Shown: positions 36,836 to 46,398, counted from the stretch's first letter. The stretch: 64,000 bases of DNA from Candidatus Sulfurimonas baltica (GCF_015265455.1 NZ_CP054492.1:1-64000), one strand, 5' to 3'. Notes: generated by a model from the sequence alone, not told the origin. Numbers and translations: made by a program.

Positions 36836-37759
36836 ATGAAAATAGTTCTACTAGATGCTCTTACTTTTGGTGAGACTGATTTAAGTGGGTTTTATAAGCT
36901 TGGAGAAGTTCAAGTTTATAAAACCACATCTGCTGATGAAGTTCAAGATAGGATAACAGATGCAGATGTTATTGTTACAAACAAAGTTGTTATAACTGAC
37001 GAGTTAATGGCTACATGTACAAATTTAAAGCTTATATGTGTGGCTGCTACTGGCATGAATAATGTTGACTTAGAATCAGCAAAGAGTAGAAATATTGAAG
37101 TGAAAAATGTGGCTGGCTACTCAACTGATTCAGTAATTCAACACACTTTCTCAATGCTTTTTTATCTTGTAGGACACTCAAGATATTATGATGAGTATGT
37201 CAAAGATGGCAGATACTCAAGAAGTAAAATATTTACGGATGTCTCAAAAGAATTTTTTGAGATTAAAGGTAAAAAGTGGGGAATTATTGGACTTGGCTCA
37301 ATTGGTCGCGGAGTTGCAAATATTGCAGCGGCATTTGGAGCAGAGGTATGTTATCACTCAACAAGCGGTAAAAACTCTACAAAAGATTTTCTACATGTAG
37401 AACTCTCCGAACTTCTCAAAACTTGTGATATTATCTCAATACATGCACCTCTAAACGAGAAAACAAATAATCTTCTAGACTATGAACAGTTGTTAACATG
37501 TAAGGATGGAGCTACTCTTTTAAACCTTGGACGCGGCGGTATCATTAATGAAGAGGCAGTTGCAAGGATGGTTGATGAAAAAAATATCTATTTTGGTTTA
37601 GATGTTTTAACGGCAGAGCCAATGAGAGAGAACCATCCTCTTTTGTACGTTAAAAACAAAGAAAATATATATGTAACCCCTCATATAGCTTGGGCATCTG
37701 TTGAAGCCAGAGAGACTCTTATCGCCAGCGTAGTTGAGAACATCTCATCGCTGAACTAG
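36836..37759 (+). CDS. D-isomer-specific 2-hydroxyacid dehydrogenase
   Basis: The 307-residue protein has the catalytic domain first, then an NAD-binding domain with GIIGLGSIGRGVANIAAAFG (about 149-168). The family's catalytic residues are visible: the arginine in NLGRGGIINEEAV, a downstream acidic residue, and the histidine in TPHIAWAS near the end. This family includes hydroxypyruvate and glycerate dehydrogenases, so a role in serine or glycine metabolism is likely, but the substrate cannot be read from sequence. It begins immediately after purT, and its end overlaps the probable true start of the following membrane-protein gene. Glycine and one-carbon supply would fit with purT. Confidence 0.88.
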   Translation: MKIVLLDALTFGETDLSGFYKLGEVQVYKTTSADEVQDRITDADVIVTNKVVITDELMATCTNLKLICVAATGMNNVDLESAKSRNIEVKNVAGYSTDSVIQHTFSMLFYLVGHSRYYDEYVKDGRYSRSKIFTDVSKEFFEIKGKKWGIIGLGSIGRGVANIAAAFGAEVCYHSTSGKNSTKDFLHVELSELLKTCDIISIHAPLNEKTNNLLDYEQLLTCKDGATLLNLGRGGIINEEAVARMVDEKNIYFGLDVLTAEPMRENHPLLYVKNKENIYVTPHIAWASVEARETLIASVVENISSLN

Positions 37760-38151
37760 GATTATTCTTTTCTGCATTTTTTGCAGCTACCATTCTCCCT
37801 TTTAGTTCAGAGGTTGTATTTATTACAGCTTTGGCTAACGATATGCCACTTTTAATCGCTCTTGTTTTTGCCTCGACAGGAAATATACTTGCCATAATTG
37901 TAAACTATATTTTAGGCTATTTCCTTTATGAAAAAACACATACAAAACTAAACAGTTCCAAAATCGGAGCTAAAGCATTTCTGTACGGACACAAGTATGG
38001 CTACTATGCACTACTCTTGTCATGGCTTCCGATTATAGGTGACCCACTAACAGTAGTTGCTGGTTTAGTTAGACTCAAGTTTGTTTGGTTTGTTTTAATA
38101 GGCGGCAGCTTGCGAGTGTTGCGGTATTATTTTTTAGCTATAATAATATAA
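37747..38151 (+). CDS. yqaA: YqaA/DedA-like membrane protein, non-canonical start likely
   Basis: The product resembles YqaA, a small DedA-superfamily membrane protein. The first ATG/GTG/TTG in frame is TTG 37831, but the open frame runs upstream to 37738. There it encodes AELGLFFSAFFAATILPFSS followed by EVVF, matching the conserved YqaA N-terminal helix and its P(x)nSEVV motif. The start is therefore upstream, most simply ATC at 37747, which overlaps the dehydrogenase stop by 13 bases. Downstream are a small-residue-rich helix (GNILAIIVNYILG), a GHKYGYYALLLSWLPIIGDPL segment given only by its ends, and a last helix. With this start the length is 134 residues, near the family norm. Function in envelope homeostasis or lipid transport is inferred from the superfamily. 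Confidence 0.7.
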   Translation: MAELGLFFSAFFAATILPFSSEVVFITALANDMPLLIALVFASTGNILAIIVNYILGYFLYEKTHTKLNSSKIGAKAFLYGHKYGYYALLLSWLPIIGDPLTVVAGLVRLKFVWFVLIGGSLRVLRYYFLAIII

Positions 38152-38173
38152 ATTAATATTTGGCTATATAACA

Positions 38174-40780
38174 ATGAAGTATGTTTTTATTTTACTATCT
38201 CTTTTTTTATCTCTTGGCATATCAGTCCATGCACTAGAAAAAGTATCACTACAACTTCAATGGTTCGATCAGTTTCAATTCGCCGGATACTATATGGCAA
38301 AAGAGAAAGGGTTTTATAAAGAGGCTGGGTTAGATGTGCAAATAAACAAAATGACACCATCGATGAATACACTTGATGAGGTTCTAAGTGGTAAGTCTGT
38401 TTATGGTGTTGGTAGCTCAAGTCTTATATGGGAACATTCTAACGGAAAAAAAATAAGCCTGATATCTGCTATATTTCAGTCATCACCTTATGTTTTGATA
38501 GCTCTTAAATCTTCAAATATAAAGAGCGTAAAAGATTTTGCTGGCAAAACAGTTATGTTGAGAGATCAAGATATAGATACAGCATCTGTTCATGCGATGC
38601 TAAACTCTGCATATACAGATGAAAATAGCTTGACTACAAAAGAACATACATATGACATAAACGAGCTAATCGATGGAAAAGTTGATTTATATGCCGGATA
38701 CACATCAAATGAAACATATACACTAAAAGAGATGGGGATTCCTTTTACAGTTTTTTCCCCAAAAGAGAGGGGATTTGATTTTTATAGTGATATTCTTTTT
38801 ACAACTCAAAAAGAGGTTTTACAAAACCCACAGAGAGTAAAAAGATTTAGAGATGCATCTTTAAAAGGGTGGGAGTATGCATTTGCAAATATTAGCGAAA
38901 CCGTTGATATTATCTATAGTAAATACAACCCACAAAACAAAACAAAAGATGCATTGATATTTGAAGCTTTGGAGCTAAAAAAATTGGTTTACGCAAACAA
39001 TAAAGCTTTTGGTGATATTGACAAACAAAAAGTAGAAAGAATTTTAGATGTTTACAAGGTGCTTGGTTTTACAAATGGCAATGCCGACATAGACGAGTTG
39101 TTATTTAGTGATGGAGATGTTTATTTATCGAGAGATGAGCTTACATATTTAAAAGAAAAAAAAGTTATTCGTGTTTGTGTCGCACCATCTTCTTTGCCAT
39201 ATAGTGCTATTGAAAATGGGGAGTTTATAGGGGTCGGTGCAGATATTTTAGAATTATCACATAACATTACAAATATACAATACACGCTAGTTGAAACTAA
39301 AACATGGAAAGAGTCTTTGGAGCGTGCTGAAAATAGAGAGTGCGATATGATGCCTATTGTAAGTAAAACACAATCAAGAGAAAAATATCTGGATTTTACT
39401 ACCCCATATCATAGTGATAAATTGGTTATAGTTTCTAAAAAATCAACAAATTATATTTTAGATTTTGGCTCCATTAGAAATAAAACGTTTTCTATTATGA
39501 AGGGTAGTTCAAGTATAGATATACTGCGTGAAAAATACCCATATATAAAACTGAGTGTTGTTGATTTAATTGAGGAAGGGTTACTTGGTGTTGAGAGAGG
39601 GGATTACTATGGACATATAGATGTTATGATGCGCTCTGCTTATTATATACAGAAAATGTCTAAAGTAGATTTGAAGATAAACACCCAACTTGAAGATACG
39701 GTAGAGATTGGTTTTGCAGTAAGAAATGATGATAAAGTGCTTCTCGATATATACGAAAAGGTCTCCAAAAGTCTAAAAAAATCTGACCTGCAAAAAGTTA
39801 TAAATAGCTGGGTGCAACTAAACTATACAAACAATATTGAATTTAAATATTTAATAGAGATTATAATTTTTATAATTCTGGCAGTAGTGATATTTTATCA
39901 TAGACACTATATTTTGAGTAAAAGAAACAAAGAGTTGAAACTCTTACAAGATGAGTTGCTGGAGTTAAATAAAACTCTAGAATCGAAAGTAAAAGATGCT
40001 GTTGATGAGATGCAAAAAAAAGATACTTATATGCTCCATAGGTCTCGATTAACTCAGATGGGTGAGATGATTAGTATGATAGCCCACCAGTGGAAACAGC
40101 CGCTTGGCTCAATTTCTGCACTTAATATATCAATGCTAATGGCAATTGAACTTGAAAAATATGATTTAAAAGATGAGAAACAAAGAGAAGAATTTCTAGA
40201 TTTTTTCAATGAAAAACTAAAAAAAATAGACTCTCATGCTCTAAATCTAAGTAATGTTATCGCTGATTTTAGAGATTTTTACAAACCTAGTGCAAACGTA
40301 AGATTGATGCATATGAATGAAGCGGTAATAAAAGCGTATGAATTTTTAATAGAGAGTTTAGACTCCAGTGGAATAGCCGTTAGAATGGATTTAAATTCAA
40401 AAAAAGAGGCAGAGTTGCACGAAAATGAGTTTATACAGGTTGTTTTAAATATTTTAGGTAATGCGAAAGAGCAGCTGATACTAAAAAAAATAAATAATCC
40501 GGAAATTTTTGTAAAAACTTATGATGATAAAACAAAAGTTGTTTTGGAGATTAGTGACAATGCGGGAGGAATTAGCGAGGATATAATTGATAGCATATTT
40601 GAGCCGTATTTTTCTACAAAAATGGATGCAAATGGTACAGGACTTGGTCTTTACATGTCTAAAAGTATAATAAAAGAACATCATAATGGAAAAATATATG
40701 CTAAAAATAGCGAAGTCGGTGCAGTCTTTGTTATTGAAATAAAAGCTAAAAAGAGAATTGCAACAGAGGATGAAGTATGA
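38174..40780 (+). CDS. Membrane sensor histidine kinase with two periplasmic binding-protein domains
   Basis: An N-terminal signal/anchor (1-20) leads into an NMT1/THI5/SsuA-like binding domain (KVSLQLQWFDQFQFAGYYMA onward, about 22-250). A second SBP_bac_3-type binding domain follows (VIRVCVAPSSLPYSAIENG onward, about 328-545). After a membrane helix (about 555-575) and a coiled coil comes the kinase. Phospho-acceptor His638 is in SMIAHQWKQPLG, the N-box in VVLNILGNAKEQ, and the G-boxes in DNAGGISED and GTGLGLYMSK. No receiver domain is attached. NMT1/SsuA-type domains bind thiamine precursors, sulfonates or nitrate-like ligands, so a small nutrient is the likely signal. Its stop overlaps the sdhA-like ATG (ATGA), so the sensor and that enzyme are translationally coupled. 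No cognate response regulator is nearby. Confidence 0.88.
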   Translation: MKYVFILLSLFLSLGISVHALEKVSLQLQWFDQFQFAGYYMAKEKGFYKEAGLDVQINKMTPSMNTLDEVLSGKSVYGVGSSSLIWEHSNGKKISLISAIFQSSPYVLIALKSSNIKSVKDFAGKTVMLRDQDIDTASVHAMLNSAYTDENSLTTKEHTYDINELIDGKVDLYAGYTSNETYTLKEMGIPFTVFSPKERGFDFYSDILFTTQKEVLQNPQRVKRFRDASLKGWEYAFANISETVDIIYSKYNPQNKTKDALIFEALELKKLVYANNKAFGDIDKQKVERILDVYKVLGFTNGNADIDELLFSDGDVYLSRDELTYLKEKKVIRVCVAPSSLPYSAIENGEFIGVGADILELSHNITNIQYTLVETKTWKESLERAENRECDMMPIVSKTQSREKYLDFTTPYHSDKLVIVSKKSTNYILDFGSIRNKTFSIMKGSSSIDILREKYPYIKLSVVDLIEEGLLGVERGDYYGHIDVMMRSAYYIQKMSKVDLKINTQLEDTVEIGFAVRNDDKVLLDIYEKVSKSLKKSDLQKVINSWVQLNYTNNIEFKYLIEIIIFIILAVVIFYHRHYILSKRNKELKLLQDELLELNKTLESKVKDAVDEMQKKDTYMLHRSRLTQMGEMISMIAHQWKQPLGSISALNISMLMAIELEKYDLKDEKQREEFLDFFNEKLKKIDSHALNLSNVIADFRDFYKPSANVRLMHMNEAVIKAYEFLIESLDSSGIAVRMDLNSKKEAELHENEFIQVVLNILGNAKEQLILKKINNPEIFVKTYDDKTKVVLEISDNAGGISEDIIDSIFEPYFSTKMDANGTGLGLYMSKSIIKEHHNGKIYAKNSEVGAVFVIEIKAKKRIATEDEV

Positions 40781-42384
40781 GAAGTGATGTAGTTATAATC
40801 GGTGCAGGCGGTGCAGGTTTAGTCTCAGCGATTCATGCTCATGAGAGTGGAGCCAAAGTTATAGTCTTAACAAAAGAGTATCCTACCAGAAGTCAGACAT
40901 GCATGGCACAGGGCGGCATAAATGCAGCTTTGTCGAACGTAGGCGAAGATAGTGTTGAAGCACACATTCAAAATACACTGAAATCGGCTCATTCTATTGC
41001 AGACGAGAGTGCCGTAAAGTTTTTATGCGAAGAGGCAATAGGTGCCGTAGAGTGGTTAGACAGCATCGGTGTACCGTTTAGCAGAACAAAAGATGGCAAG
41101 ATAGCACAAAGGACTCTAGGAGGGGCATCTGCACCGCGTGCATGTTATGCGCAAGACTATACAGGATTAAAAATCCTTCATACACTTTATGACAGATGTC
41201 TTTCTCTAGGTATTGAGATTTTAGATGAGAGATATCTTTTAGAGTTCATAACAAACAAAAGTGAAAACAAACTATCAGTTTGCGGCGTTAGTGTTTTAAA
41301 TAAACGAAGCGGTGAAGTTGAGATATATGAGAGTTCAAGTGTAATAGTGGCAACCGGCGGATATAGCAGAATTTTTCATAAGCATACAACAAACTCATCA
41401 AGCTCAACAGGAGACGGAATAGCCTCAGCACTACGAGCGGGAGCTAGACTTAGCGATATGGAGTTTATACAGTTTCATCCGACAGCCCTTAAAAACTCAT
41501 CCATACTTATATCCGAGAGTGCCAGAGGTGCAGGTGGTTATCTTTTGAACTCAAAACTAGAGAGATTTACAAATGAGTTGGCTCCACGCGATGAGGTAGC
41601 ACGTGCAATTTATGATGAGATGCAAAAGGGTGAGGATGTTTTTTTGGATATTCGTCATCTTGGAGAAAAGTTTATAGATGAGGAGCTTCCTCAAGAGAGA
41701 AAACTTGCAAAGCTTTATGAGAACATTGATCCGGTAAGTGATTTAGTTCCAATAAAGCCGGTTGCCCACTACACAATGGGCGGAATAGAGGTAGACTCAG
41801 AATCAATGACAAACGTGATGGGTCTTTTTGCTGTTGGTGAGTGTGCTAACCATAAGGTTCATGGAGCGAATAGACTAGGTGGAAACTCACTTTTAGAGTT
41901 GATAGTCTTTGGAAAACAAGCCGGGAACAATGCGGCTAGTTATGCAAATAATGTGAAAGCATACGAGAATTTATCCTTACATGTAGAAGCTCAAAGCGAA
42001 ATACTACAGAATATAAGAAACGCTACATGTAGAGTTAGTTTTTATGAAAAACATAAACTTATTGGAGATATTTTTTATAAAAATGTAGGGATCAAAAGAG
42101 ATAAAAAAGAGTTGATTTTTGCCTTGGATGAAGTATATAAAATTAAAGATGAATTGCCGTTGATGGGAGTTGACGATAAATCAAAAATATACAACAGTAA
42201 TTTAATAGAATTTTTGGAGTTCAAAAATATGCTTCAACTTTGTGAGATGGTGCTGATATGTGCAATTGCAAGAGACGAGAGCCGCGGTGCCCATTTCAGA
42301 GTAGATGCACCAAACGAGAATGATGTAATGTTTAAAGCTCACAGTATAGTAGATGATAACACAAGGGTTAGTTATGAAAATTAA
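40777..42384 (+). CDS. sdhA: Fumarate reductase/succinate dehydrogenase flavoprotein-like subunit without the FAD-linking histidine
   Basis: The 535-residue protein begins with the FAD-binding VVIIGAGGAGLVSAI. It retains the active-site features HPTAL, SARGAGGYLLN, PRDEVARAI (catalytic arginine), AHYTMGGI and NRLGGNSLLE. At the place of the histidine that binds FAD covalently in Sdh/Frd (RSHT.AAQGG), it reads RSQTCMAQGG, with Gln40, so FAD is probably non-covalent, as in soluble and thiol-dependent fumarate reductases. L-aspartate oxidase was considered, but the adjacent iron-sulfur subunit argues for Frd/Sdh. It overlaps the sensor kinase gene by 4 bases and the sdhB-like gene by 11 bases. 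No membrane-anchor gene follows. The physiological direction is unknown. Confidence 0.85.
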   Translation: MRSDVVIIGAGGAGLVSAIHAHESGAKVIVLTKEYPTRSQTCMAQGGINAALSNVGEDSVEAHIQNTLKSAHSIADESAVKFLCEEAIGAVEWLDSIGVPFSRTKDGKIAQRTLGGASAPRACYAQDYTGLKILHTLYDRCLSLGIEILDERYLLEFITNKSENKLSVCGVSVLNKRSGEVEIYESSSVIVATGGYSRIFHKHTTNSSSSTGDGIASALRAGARLSDMEFIQFHPTALKNSSILISESARGAGGYLLNSKLERFTNELAPRDEVARAIYDEMQKGEDVFLDIRHLGEKFIDEELPQERKLAKLYENIDPVSDLVPIKPVAHYTMGGIEVDSESMTNVMGLFAVGECANHKVHGANRLGGNSLLELIVFGKQAGNNAASYANNVKAYENLSLHVEAQSEILQNIRNATCRVSFYEKHKLIGDIFYKNVGIKRDKKELIFALDEVYKIKDELPLMGVDDKSKIYNSNLIEFLEFKNMLQLCEMVLICAIARDESRGAHFRVDAPNENDVMFKAHSIVDDNTRVSYEN

Positions 42385-43069
42385 TATTCAAAGAGAGAAG
42401 CTTACTGAGTATGAGTTTGATTTAGAAGATGCAACTTTGCTTGAGGCTTTGAATGAGATTAAAACCAAACAAGACCCGTCGTTAGTATATGCCAGCGGCT
42501 GCAGAAGCAGTGTATGCGGAAGTTGCGCTATGAGAGTAAATGGAAAAGAAATCTTGGCATGTGCGTATAAAGTTCAAGATGGCGATTTAGTAGAGCCTCT
42601 TAACAATGTTCCTGTTATACGTGACCTAGTAGTAAATATGAACAAGGCATATAAGTTTAATTTTAAGGCGAAAGCTTGGCAGAGCTCACCTGCTAAAAAA
42701 ATATCTATAACTCAAGAGGAGGAGAAGATAAATGAAGTACAGAGTGATTGTATTTTATGTGGTTCATGTTATAGCGCTTGTCCTGTTTATGCCGTAAACA
42801 GTGAGTTTTTAGGACCATTTTCTCTAACAAGAGTTTGGAGATATGTTAGCGACAAAAGAGAAGAAAACACTAAAGATAAAATAGACACTATTCAAACTAA
42901 CGGTGTTTGGGACTGCACTTTGTGCAACGAGTGTACAATTGTCTGTCCGCAGGATATTTCAAGTAAGGCAGATATAGAGAAGCTTAGAGCAAAGAGTGCA
43001 ATGGCGGGCTATATGGATCCAAGTTTTGGAAGTTTTGGCGGTTCGTTTGATGGAAGTCCAACTTTTTAG
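42374..43069 (+). CDS. sdhB: Fumarate reductase/succinate dehydrogenase iron-sulfur subunit
   Basis: From ATG 42374 the product has 231 residues. An N-terminal ferredoxin domain binds the 2Fe-2S centre through Cys43, Cys48, Cys51 and Cys63 (SGCRSSVCGSC and LAC). A C-terminal domain has CILCGSCYSACP and CTLCNECTIVCP for the remaining clusters. An in-frame ATG at 42353 would add seven residues, but MKINIQREK gives the usual start. It overlaps sdhA by 11 bases. Its end is glycine-, serine- and phenylalanine-rich (FGSFGGSFDGSP). No SdhC/D/E or CCG-domain subunit follows, since the next gene is yajQ. Electron exchange with a separately encoded partner or a soluble donor is therefore implied. Confidence 0.88.
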   Translation: MKINIQREKLTEYEFDLEDATLLEALNEIKTKQDPSLVYASGCRSSVCGSCAMRVNGKEILACAYKVQDGDLVEPLNNVPVIRDLVVNMNKAYKFNFKAKAWQSSPAKKISITQEEEKINEVQSDCILCGSCYSACPVYAVNSEFLGPFSLTRVWRYVSDKREENTKDKIDTIQTNGVWDCTLCNECTIVCPQDISSKADIEKLRAKSAMAGYMDPSFGSFGGSFDGSPTF

Positions 43070-43161
43070 AAATACTAACAAACTTCAAATATGTTATAAT
43101 CTGCTAAATTGTTATAAAACAGGTGCCTATTGAGGGTGTGAAATAAAATTAAGGAAAGAAA

Positions 43162-43659
43162 ATGGCAAAAGAATATTCGTTTGATATAAGTGCAAAGATA
43201 GATATGCAAAATTTTAAGAATGCTATAAATATGGTAGATAAAGAGGTTGCAAATCGTTATGATTTTAAGGGGACTACTTATGAGGTCGACTACAATGAAA
43301 AAGCTAAGACTTTAGTTTTGATAGCATCTAGTGATAATAAGCTTGATGCTCTAAAAGATGTTGTAGTAGCAAAATTTTTAAAACAAGGGCTAAGCTCTAA
43401 AGTTTTGGAAGAACAAAAAGTAGAAGACTCTAGCGGTAACAACAGAAAAGTTACTTTTAAAGTTGTTGATTATATTGAGTCCAAAGAGGCTAAAAAAATA
43501 GTAGCAGAGATAAAAAAACTCAAACTCAAAGTTAATGCTCAGATAGAGGGTGATGCTATACGTGTAAAGGGTGCAAAACTAGATGACTTACAAAAAGTTA
43601 TAGCAGAGATTCGTGGACAAGAGTGGGAAGCTCCTCTTGTTTTTGAAAACATGAGATAA
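43162..43659 (+). CDS. yajQ: YajQ-family nucleotide-binding protein
   Basis: The 165-residue cytosolic protein matches YajQ from end to end: EYSFDISAKIDMQNFKNAIN and NRYDFKGT near the N-terminus, and IAEIRGQEWEAPLVFENMR (by its ends) near the C-terminus. YajQ has two ferredoxin-like subdomains. Some relatives bind c-di-GMP and act as effectors of virulence or biofilm genes, others bind nucleic acid. With several c-di-GMP-linked proteins in this window, an effector role is possible. A TATAAT box at 43095-43100 and RBS AAGGAAAGAAA precede it. The following HTH gene begins 12 bases after its stop, suggesting cotranscription. Confidence 0.93.
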   Translation: MAKEYSFDISAKIDMQNFKNAINMVDKEVANRYDFKGTTYEVDYNEKAKTLVLIASSDNKLDALKDVVVAKFLKQGLSSKVLEEQKVEDSSGNNRKVTFKVVDYIESKEAKKIVAEIKKLKLKVNAQIEGDAIRVKGAKLDDLQKVIAEIRGQEWEAPLVFENMR

Positions 43660-43671
43660 GAAAGGTTTTAT

Positions 43672-44307
43672 ATGTCAAAGTTAACTATTGCAGATGCTGC
43701 TGAGATACTCGGTGTCTCAAAAGAGGCTATTCACAACCGCATAAGAAGAGGTTCCCTTCAGAGTGAAGTTGAAAACGGGGTAAAGCTAGTTGTACTTGAC
43801 GGTGATGCAAATGCTAAAACACCACAAAAAAGAGCAATTAATATAAAGGCATCACCTGTAGTAGATGACAGGTATTATAAACTTTTAGAAGAACAAAATG
43901 CAAAGCTCCAGCAAAAAATAGAGACCCTTGAGGGCGAAACAAAAAGCTTGAGAGATCAAAAAGAGCAGATGCTAATCGCTGAGAGAAAAAAAATCGAGCA
44001 GATTTACAAAGATAAAGATGAACAGCTTAAAAATATACTAAATGCAATATCGTCTAAGTTTATGTTAAGTGCACCGGATGAAGTAATAGAAGAGATGGTT
44101 GATGCTGAAATAGATGAGCCTGAGCAGGTTAGCAGGCTTATCTCTCTTGGTAAATATTTAAAAAGTAAAGATTTTTCAAAGAAAAAAACTTCAAAAATTA
44201 AAGAGAAGTTCAAAAAACAAGCAGAGATTGATTCGAGAATTATTACTATAGGAAAAAAGTACTATGTTGATTTGGATAAGTATGACTATAGCGATTTATC
44301 GCTATAA
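43672..44307 (+). CDS. Helix-turn-helix protein with long coiled coil
   Basis: The 211-residue protein starts with an excisionase/MerR-like helix-turn-helix, [20 protein letters not shown] then RIRRGSL (about 3-30). A linker and a long coiled coil follow (about 65-125: [19 protein letters not shown] and onward), then a basic, lysine-rich segment ([20 protein letters not shown]). The layout suggests a DNA-binding protein that oligomerises, possibly a nucleoid or replication-associated factor, but no family function is known to me. It follows yajQ by 12 bases. Its stop overlaps by 6 bases the end of the DUF1538 gene on the other strand. Confidence 0.75.
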   Translation: MSKLTIADAAEILGVSKEAIHNRIRRGSLQSEVENGVKLVVLDGDANAKTPQKRAINIKASPVVDDRYYKLLEEQNAKLQQKIETLEGETKSLRDQKEQMLIAERKKIEQIYKDKDEQLKNILNAISSKFMLSAPDEVIEEMVDAEIDEPEQVSRLISLGKYLKSKDFSKKKTSKIKEKFKKQAEIDSRIITIGKKYYVDLDKYDYSDLSL

Positions 44308-46233
44308 ATCACCTATCTTAAGTGTTAAACCTTTTAAGTGAGTTATTGGGTATGAGTAGGCTATCCCTTCTCCTCCACCTGTAATATCCAAATCATCCAT
44401 GACTTTTTTAATGATTTGACCAACATTTTTTGTTGGTGTGATAAACATTAAGTTTGAATCGGTCTCTTCACTGTGAAGTCTATTATAAAAATTGGCCATT
44501 TCATCGAGTCCCATACCGTGAGCACTCATAATTGTTACACCTCTAGCTCCTGCATCTTTGGCAGCGAGTAAAGCTTTCTCCTCTAAGTTTTTAGGAACTA
44601 CTACATGTACAGCAGAGAATTGAATTTTGTATGAGTGTCTTTTATCTGTTCCATATACGCTGACAGTTGAGAGCCCCATATCTTCAGCATGTTCTAGGGC
44701 ATGCTGAAGTTCATCAAGGTGAATCTCTTCAAGCTCATGCTGACCTTTGACTCCCATTTTCTCGGTAATAATACCATATGCCATTACTGTTAGCATAGGA
44801 AATAGTGATGCAAATGCTATAAGCCCAAAACCATCAATAAGAGGATCGCGACCATCTATGTTTGTAGCAAGTCCAAGTCCAAGTGCAGCAACTAGAGGAA
44901 CGGTTACTGTAGAAGTTGTAACTCCACCACTGTCATAAGCAATAGGAACTATGTATTTAGGAGCCATAAATGTTAGAACTATAACAAACATATATCCAGC
45001 CATGATATAGTAAACAATTTCACCTCCGTTTACAATACGAAAAGCTCCAAGTGCAATACCCATAGCAACTCCAAGCGCAACAAAAAGACGAAGGACAAAA
45101 TCATTAATTTTTCCATCGCTAATCTCTTTGGCTTTTTTGGCAATAGCAGTTAAAGAAGGCTCGGCCATAGTTGTTGAAAACCCAATTGCAAAAGAGAAGG
45201 CGTAGATAATAACCGTACTGTCATTTTGAGTGAGTTGCAGAGCCATTGTCTCACCAAGAGAGAAAAGACCCATCTCTAAACCGATAATAAATGCATCAAG
45301 ACCAATGATAACAAGTCCAAAACCAATAATAACCTCTTTTAGGTTATCAATATGCTTTTTGATTATCACATATTGAAAAAAGAGGATAACTGCTAAGATA
45401 GGTATAACATCCATAGCAACACTTAGGATGCCTCTTAGTAGTGTTACTAGGTTAAAATTAAATGCGGCAGCAGTTTCTGCGGTATGCATTACAACTGGAG
45501 CAACTATCTTAGAAGCTTCCACGAACTCATATACGTATATCCCATAAAACTGAACAAATATCATAGGAGTAAGAGAGGCAAAAGCTATAAGACCAAAGCC
45601 ATCTAAAACAGGATTTCGACCCTTAATAGTAGAAGCAAGACCAATTCCCAGTGCTGCAACAAGCGGGACTGTTACTGTTGAAGTTGTAACTCCACCCAAG
45701 TCATAAGCAAGACCAACTATCTCTTCAGGTGCAAACGCAGTAGCAGCAACAACCATAATATAACCAGCTATTATGTAGTAGTGAATAGGGTGACCTTTAA
45801 TAATTCTCCACACACCAAGCACGATAGCAAAGCCAACAGAAAAAGCAACAACCATTCTAAGAACAAAAGCGTCAATTCTTCCACTGCTTATACCGGCTGC
45901 TTTATCGGCGATAACTAGAAGAGCGGGCTCCGCTACCGTAGTACCAAAACCAATCATAAATGCGAATATTACTATCCACATTGTAGAACCTTTATGTGCA
46001 AAATCGCTTGCTAGCCCCTCCCCAACAGGAAAAATACCAACCTCAAGTCCTAAAAGAAAAACAGCTAGACCAACACCTACAATAGCCAAACCGATTGCTG
46101 TGCTAAGCCAGTTTTCCGGCACACTCTGAATTATTGCTAGTTGAAAAAATATAATAACCATTATTATTGGCAATAAATCTCTAAACGATTCTTTTAAAAG
46201 CTTTAAAAATGAACCTATGTTCAGCATATACAC
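44302..46233 (-). CDS. DUF1538 membrane transporter with C-terminal PII-like domain
   Basis: The 643-residue protein contains two tandem copies of the DUF1538 membrane unit (about 10-260 and 265-510). Both copies carry the near-identical blocks [11 protein letters not shown] / [28 protein letters not shown] and [11 protein letters not shown], indicating an internal duplication with an inverted-repeat transporter fold. Residues about 535-643 are soluble and PII-like ([42 protein letters not shown]), suggesting nucleotide or metabolite control of transport. The substrate is unknown; DUF1538 proteins are sometimes linked to cation or carbon/nitrogen traffic. It is convergent with the HTH gene (6-base overlap) and is the last gene before tRNA-Ser on the other strand. 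It probably has its own promoter. Confidence 0.85.
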   Translation of the reverse strand: MYMLNIGSFLKLLKESFRDLLPIIMVIIFFQLAIIQSVPENWLSTAIGLAIVGVGLAVFLLGLEVGIFPVGEGLASDFAHKGSTMWIVIFAFMIGFGTTVAEPALLVIADKAAGISSGRIDAFVLRMVVAFSVGFAIVLGVWRIIKGHPIHYYIIAGYIMVVAATAFAPEEIVGLAYDLGGVTTSTVTVPLVAALGIGLASTIKGRNPVLDGFGLIAFASLTPMIFVQFYGIYVYEFVEASKIVAPVVMHTAETAAAFNFNLVTLLRGILSVAMDVIPILAVILFFQYVIIKKHIDNLKEVIIGFGLVIIGLDAFIIGLEMGLFSLGETMALQLTQNDSTVIIYAFSFAIGFSTTMAEPSLTAIAKKAKEISDGKINDFVLRLFVALGVAMGIALGAFRIVNGGEIVYYIMAGYMFVIVLTFMAPKYIVPIAYDSGGVTTSTVTVPLVAALGLGLATNIDGRDPLIDGFGLIAFASLFPMLTVMAYGIITEKMGVKGQHELEEIHLDELQHALEHAEDMGLSTVSVYGTDKRHSYKIQFSAVHVVVPKNLEEKALLAAKDAGARGVTIMSAHGMGLDEMANFYNRLHSEETDSNLMFITPTKNVGQIIKKVMDDLDITGGGEGIAYSYPITHLKGLTLKIGDL

Positions 46234-46310
46234 CCTTTTAATTTATTTATTTATTTTATCATCTAGAACCATAAATTAAGATTTTTTAGATAAAATTCCA
46301 GTTACATATT

Positions 46311-46398
46311 GGACAGCTGGCCGAGTGGTCGAAGGCGCTCGCCTGGAACGCGGGTATAGGGTAACCTATCTAGGGTTCGAATCCCTAGCTGTCCACCA
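46311..46398 (+). tRNA. tRNA-Ser (anticodon GGA)
   Basis: The acceptor stem GGACAGC (46311-46317) pairs with GCTGTCC (46388-46394), followed by A and an encoded CCA. The anticodon stem CTCGC/GCGGG encloses the loop CTGGAAC, giving anticodon GGA at 46345-46347, which reads UCC and UCU serine codons. The long variable arm (TATAGGGTAACCTA region) is typical of tRNA-Ser. The T arm is CTAGG-GTTCGAAT-CCTAG. Confidence 0.96.

Noticed and set aside
40777-42384. L-aspartate oxidase (nadB) instead of an Sdh/Frd flavoprotein
   Set aside because: Length and the missing FAD-linking histidine would allow it, but the overlapping sdhB-like iron-sulfur gene and the ESRGAH-type C-terminus favour Frd/Sdh.
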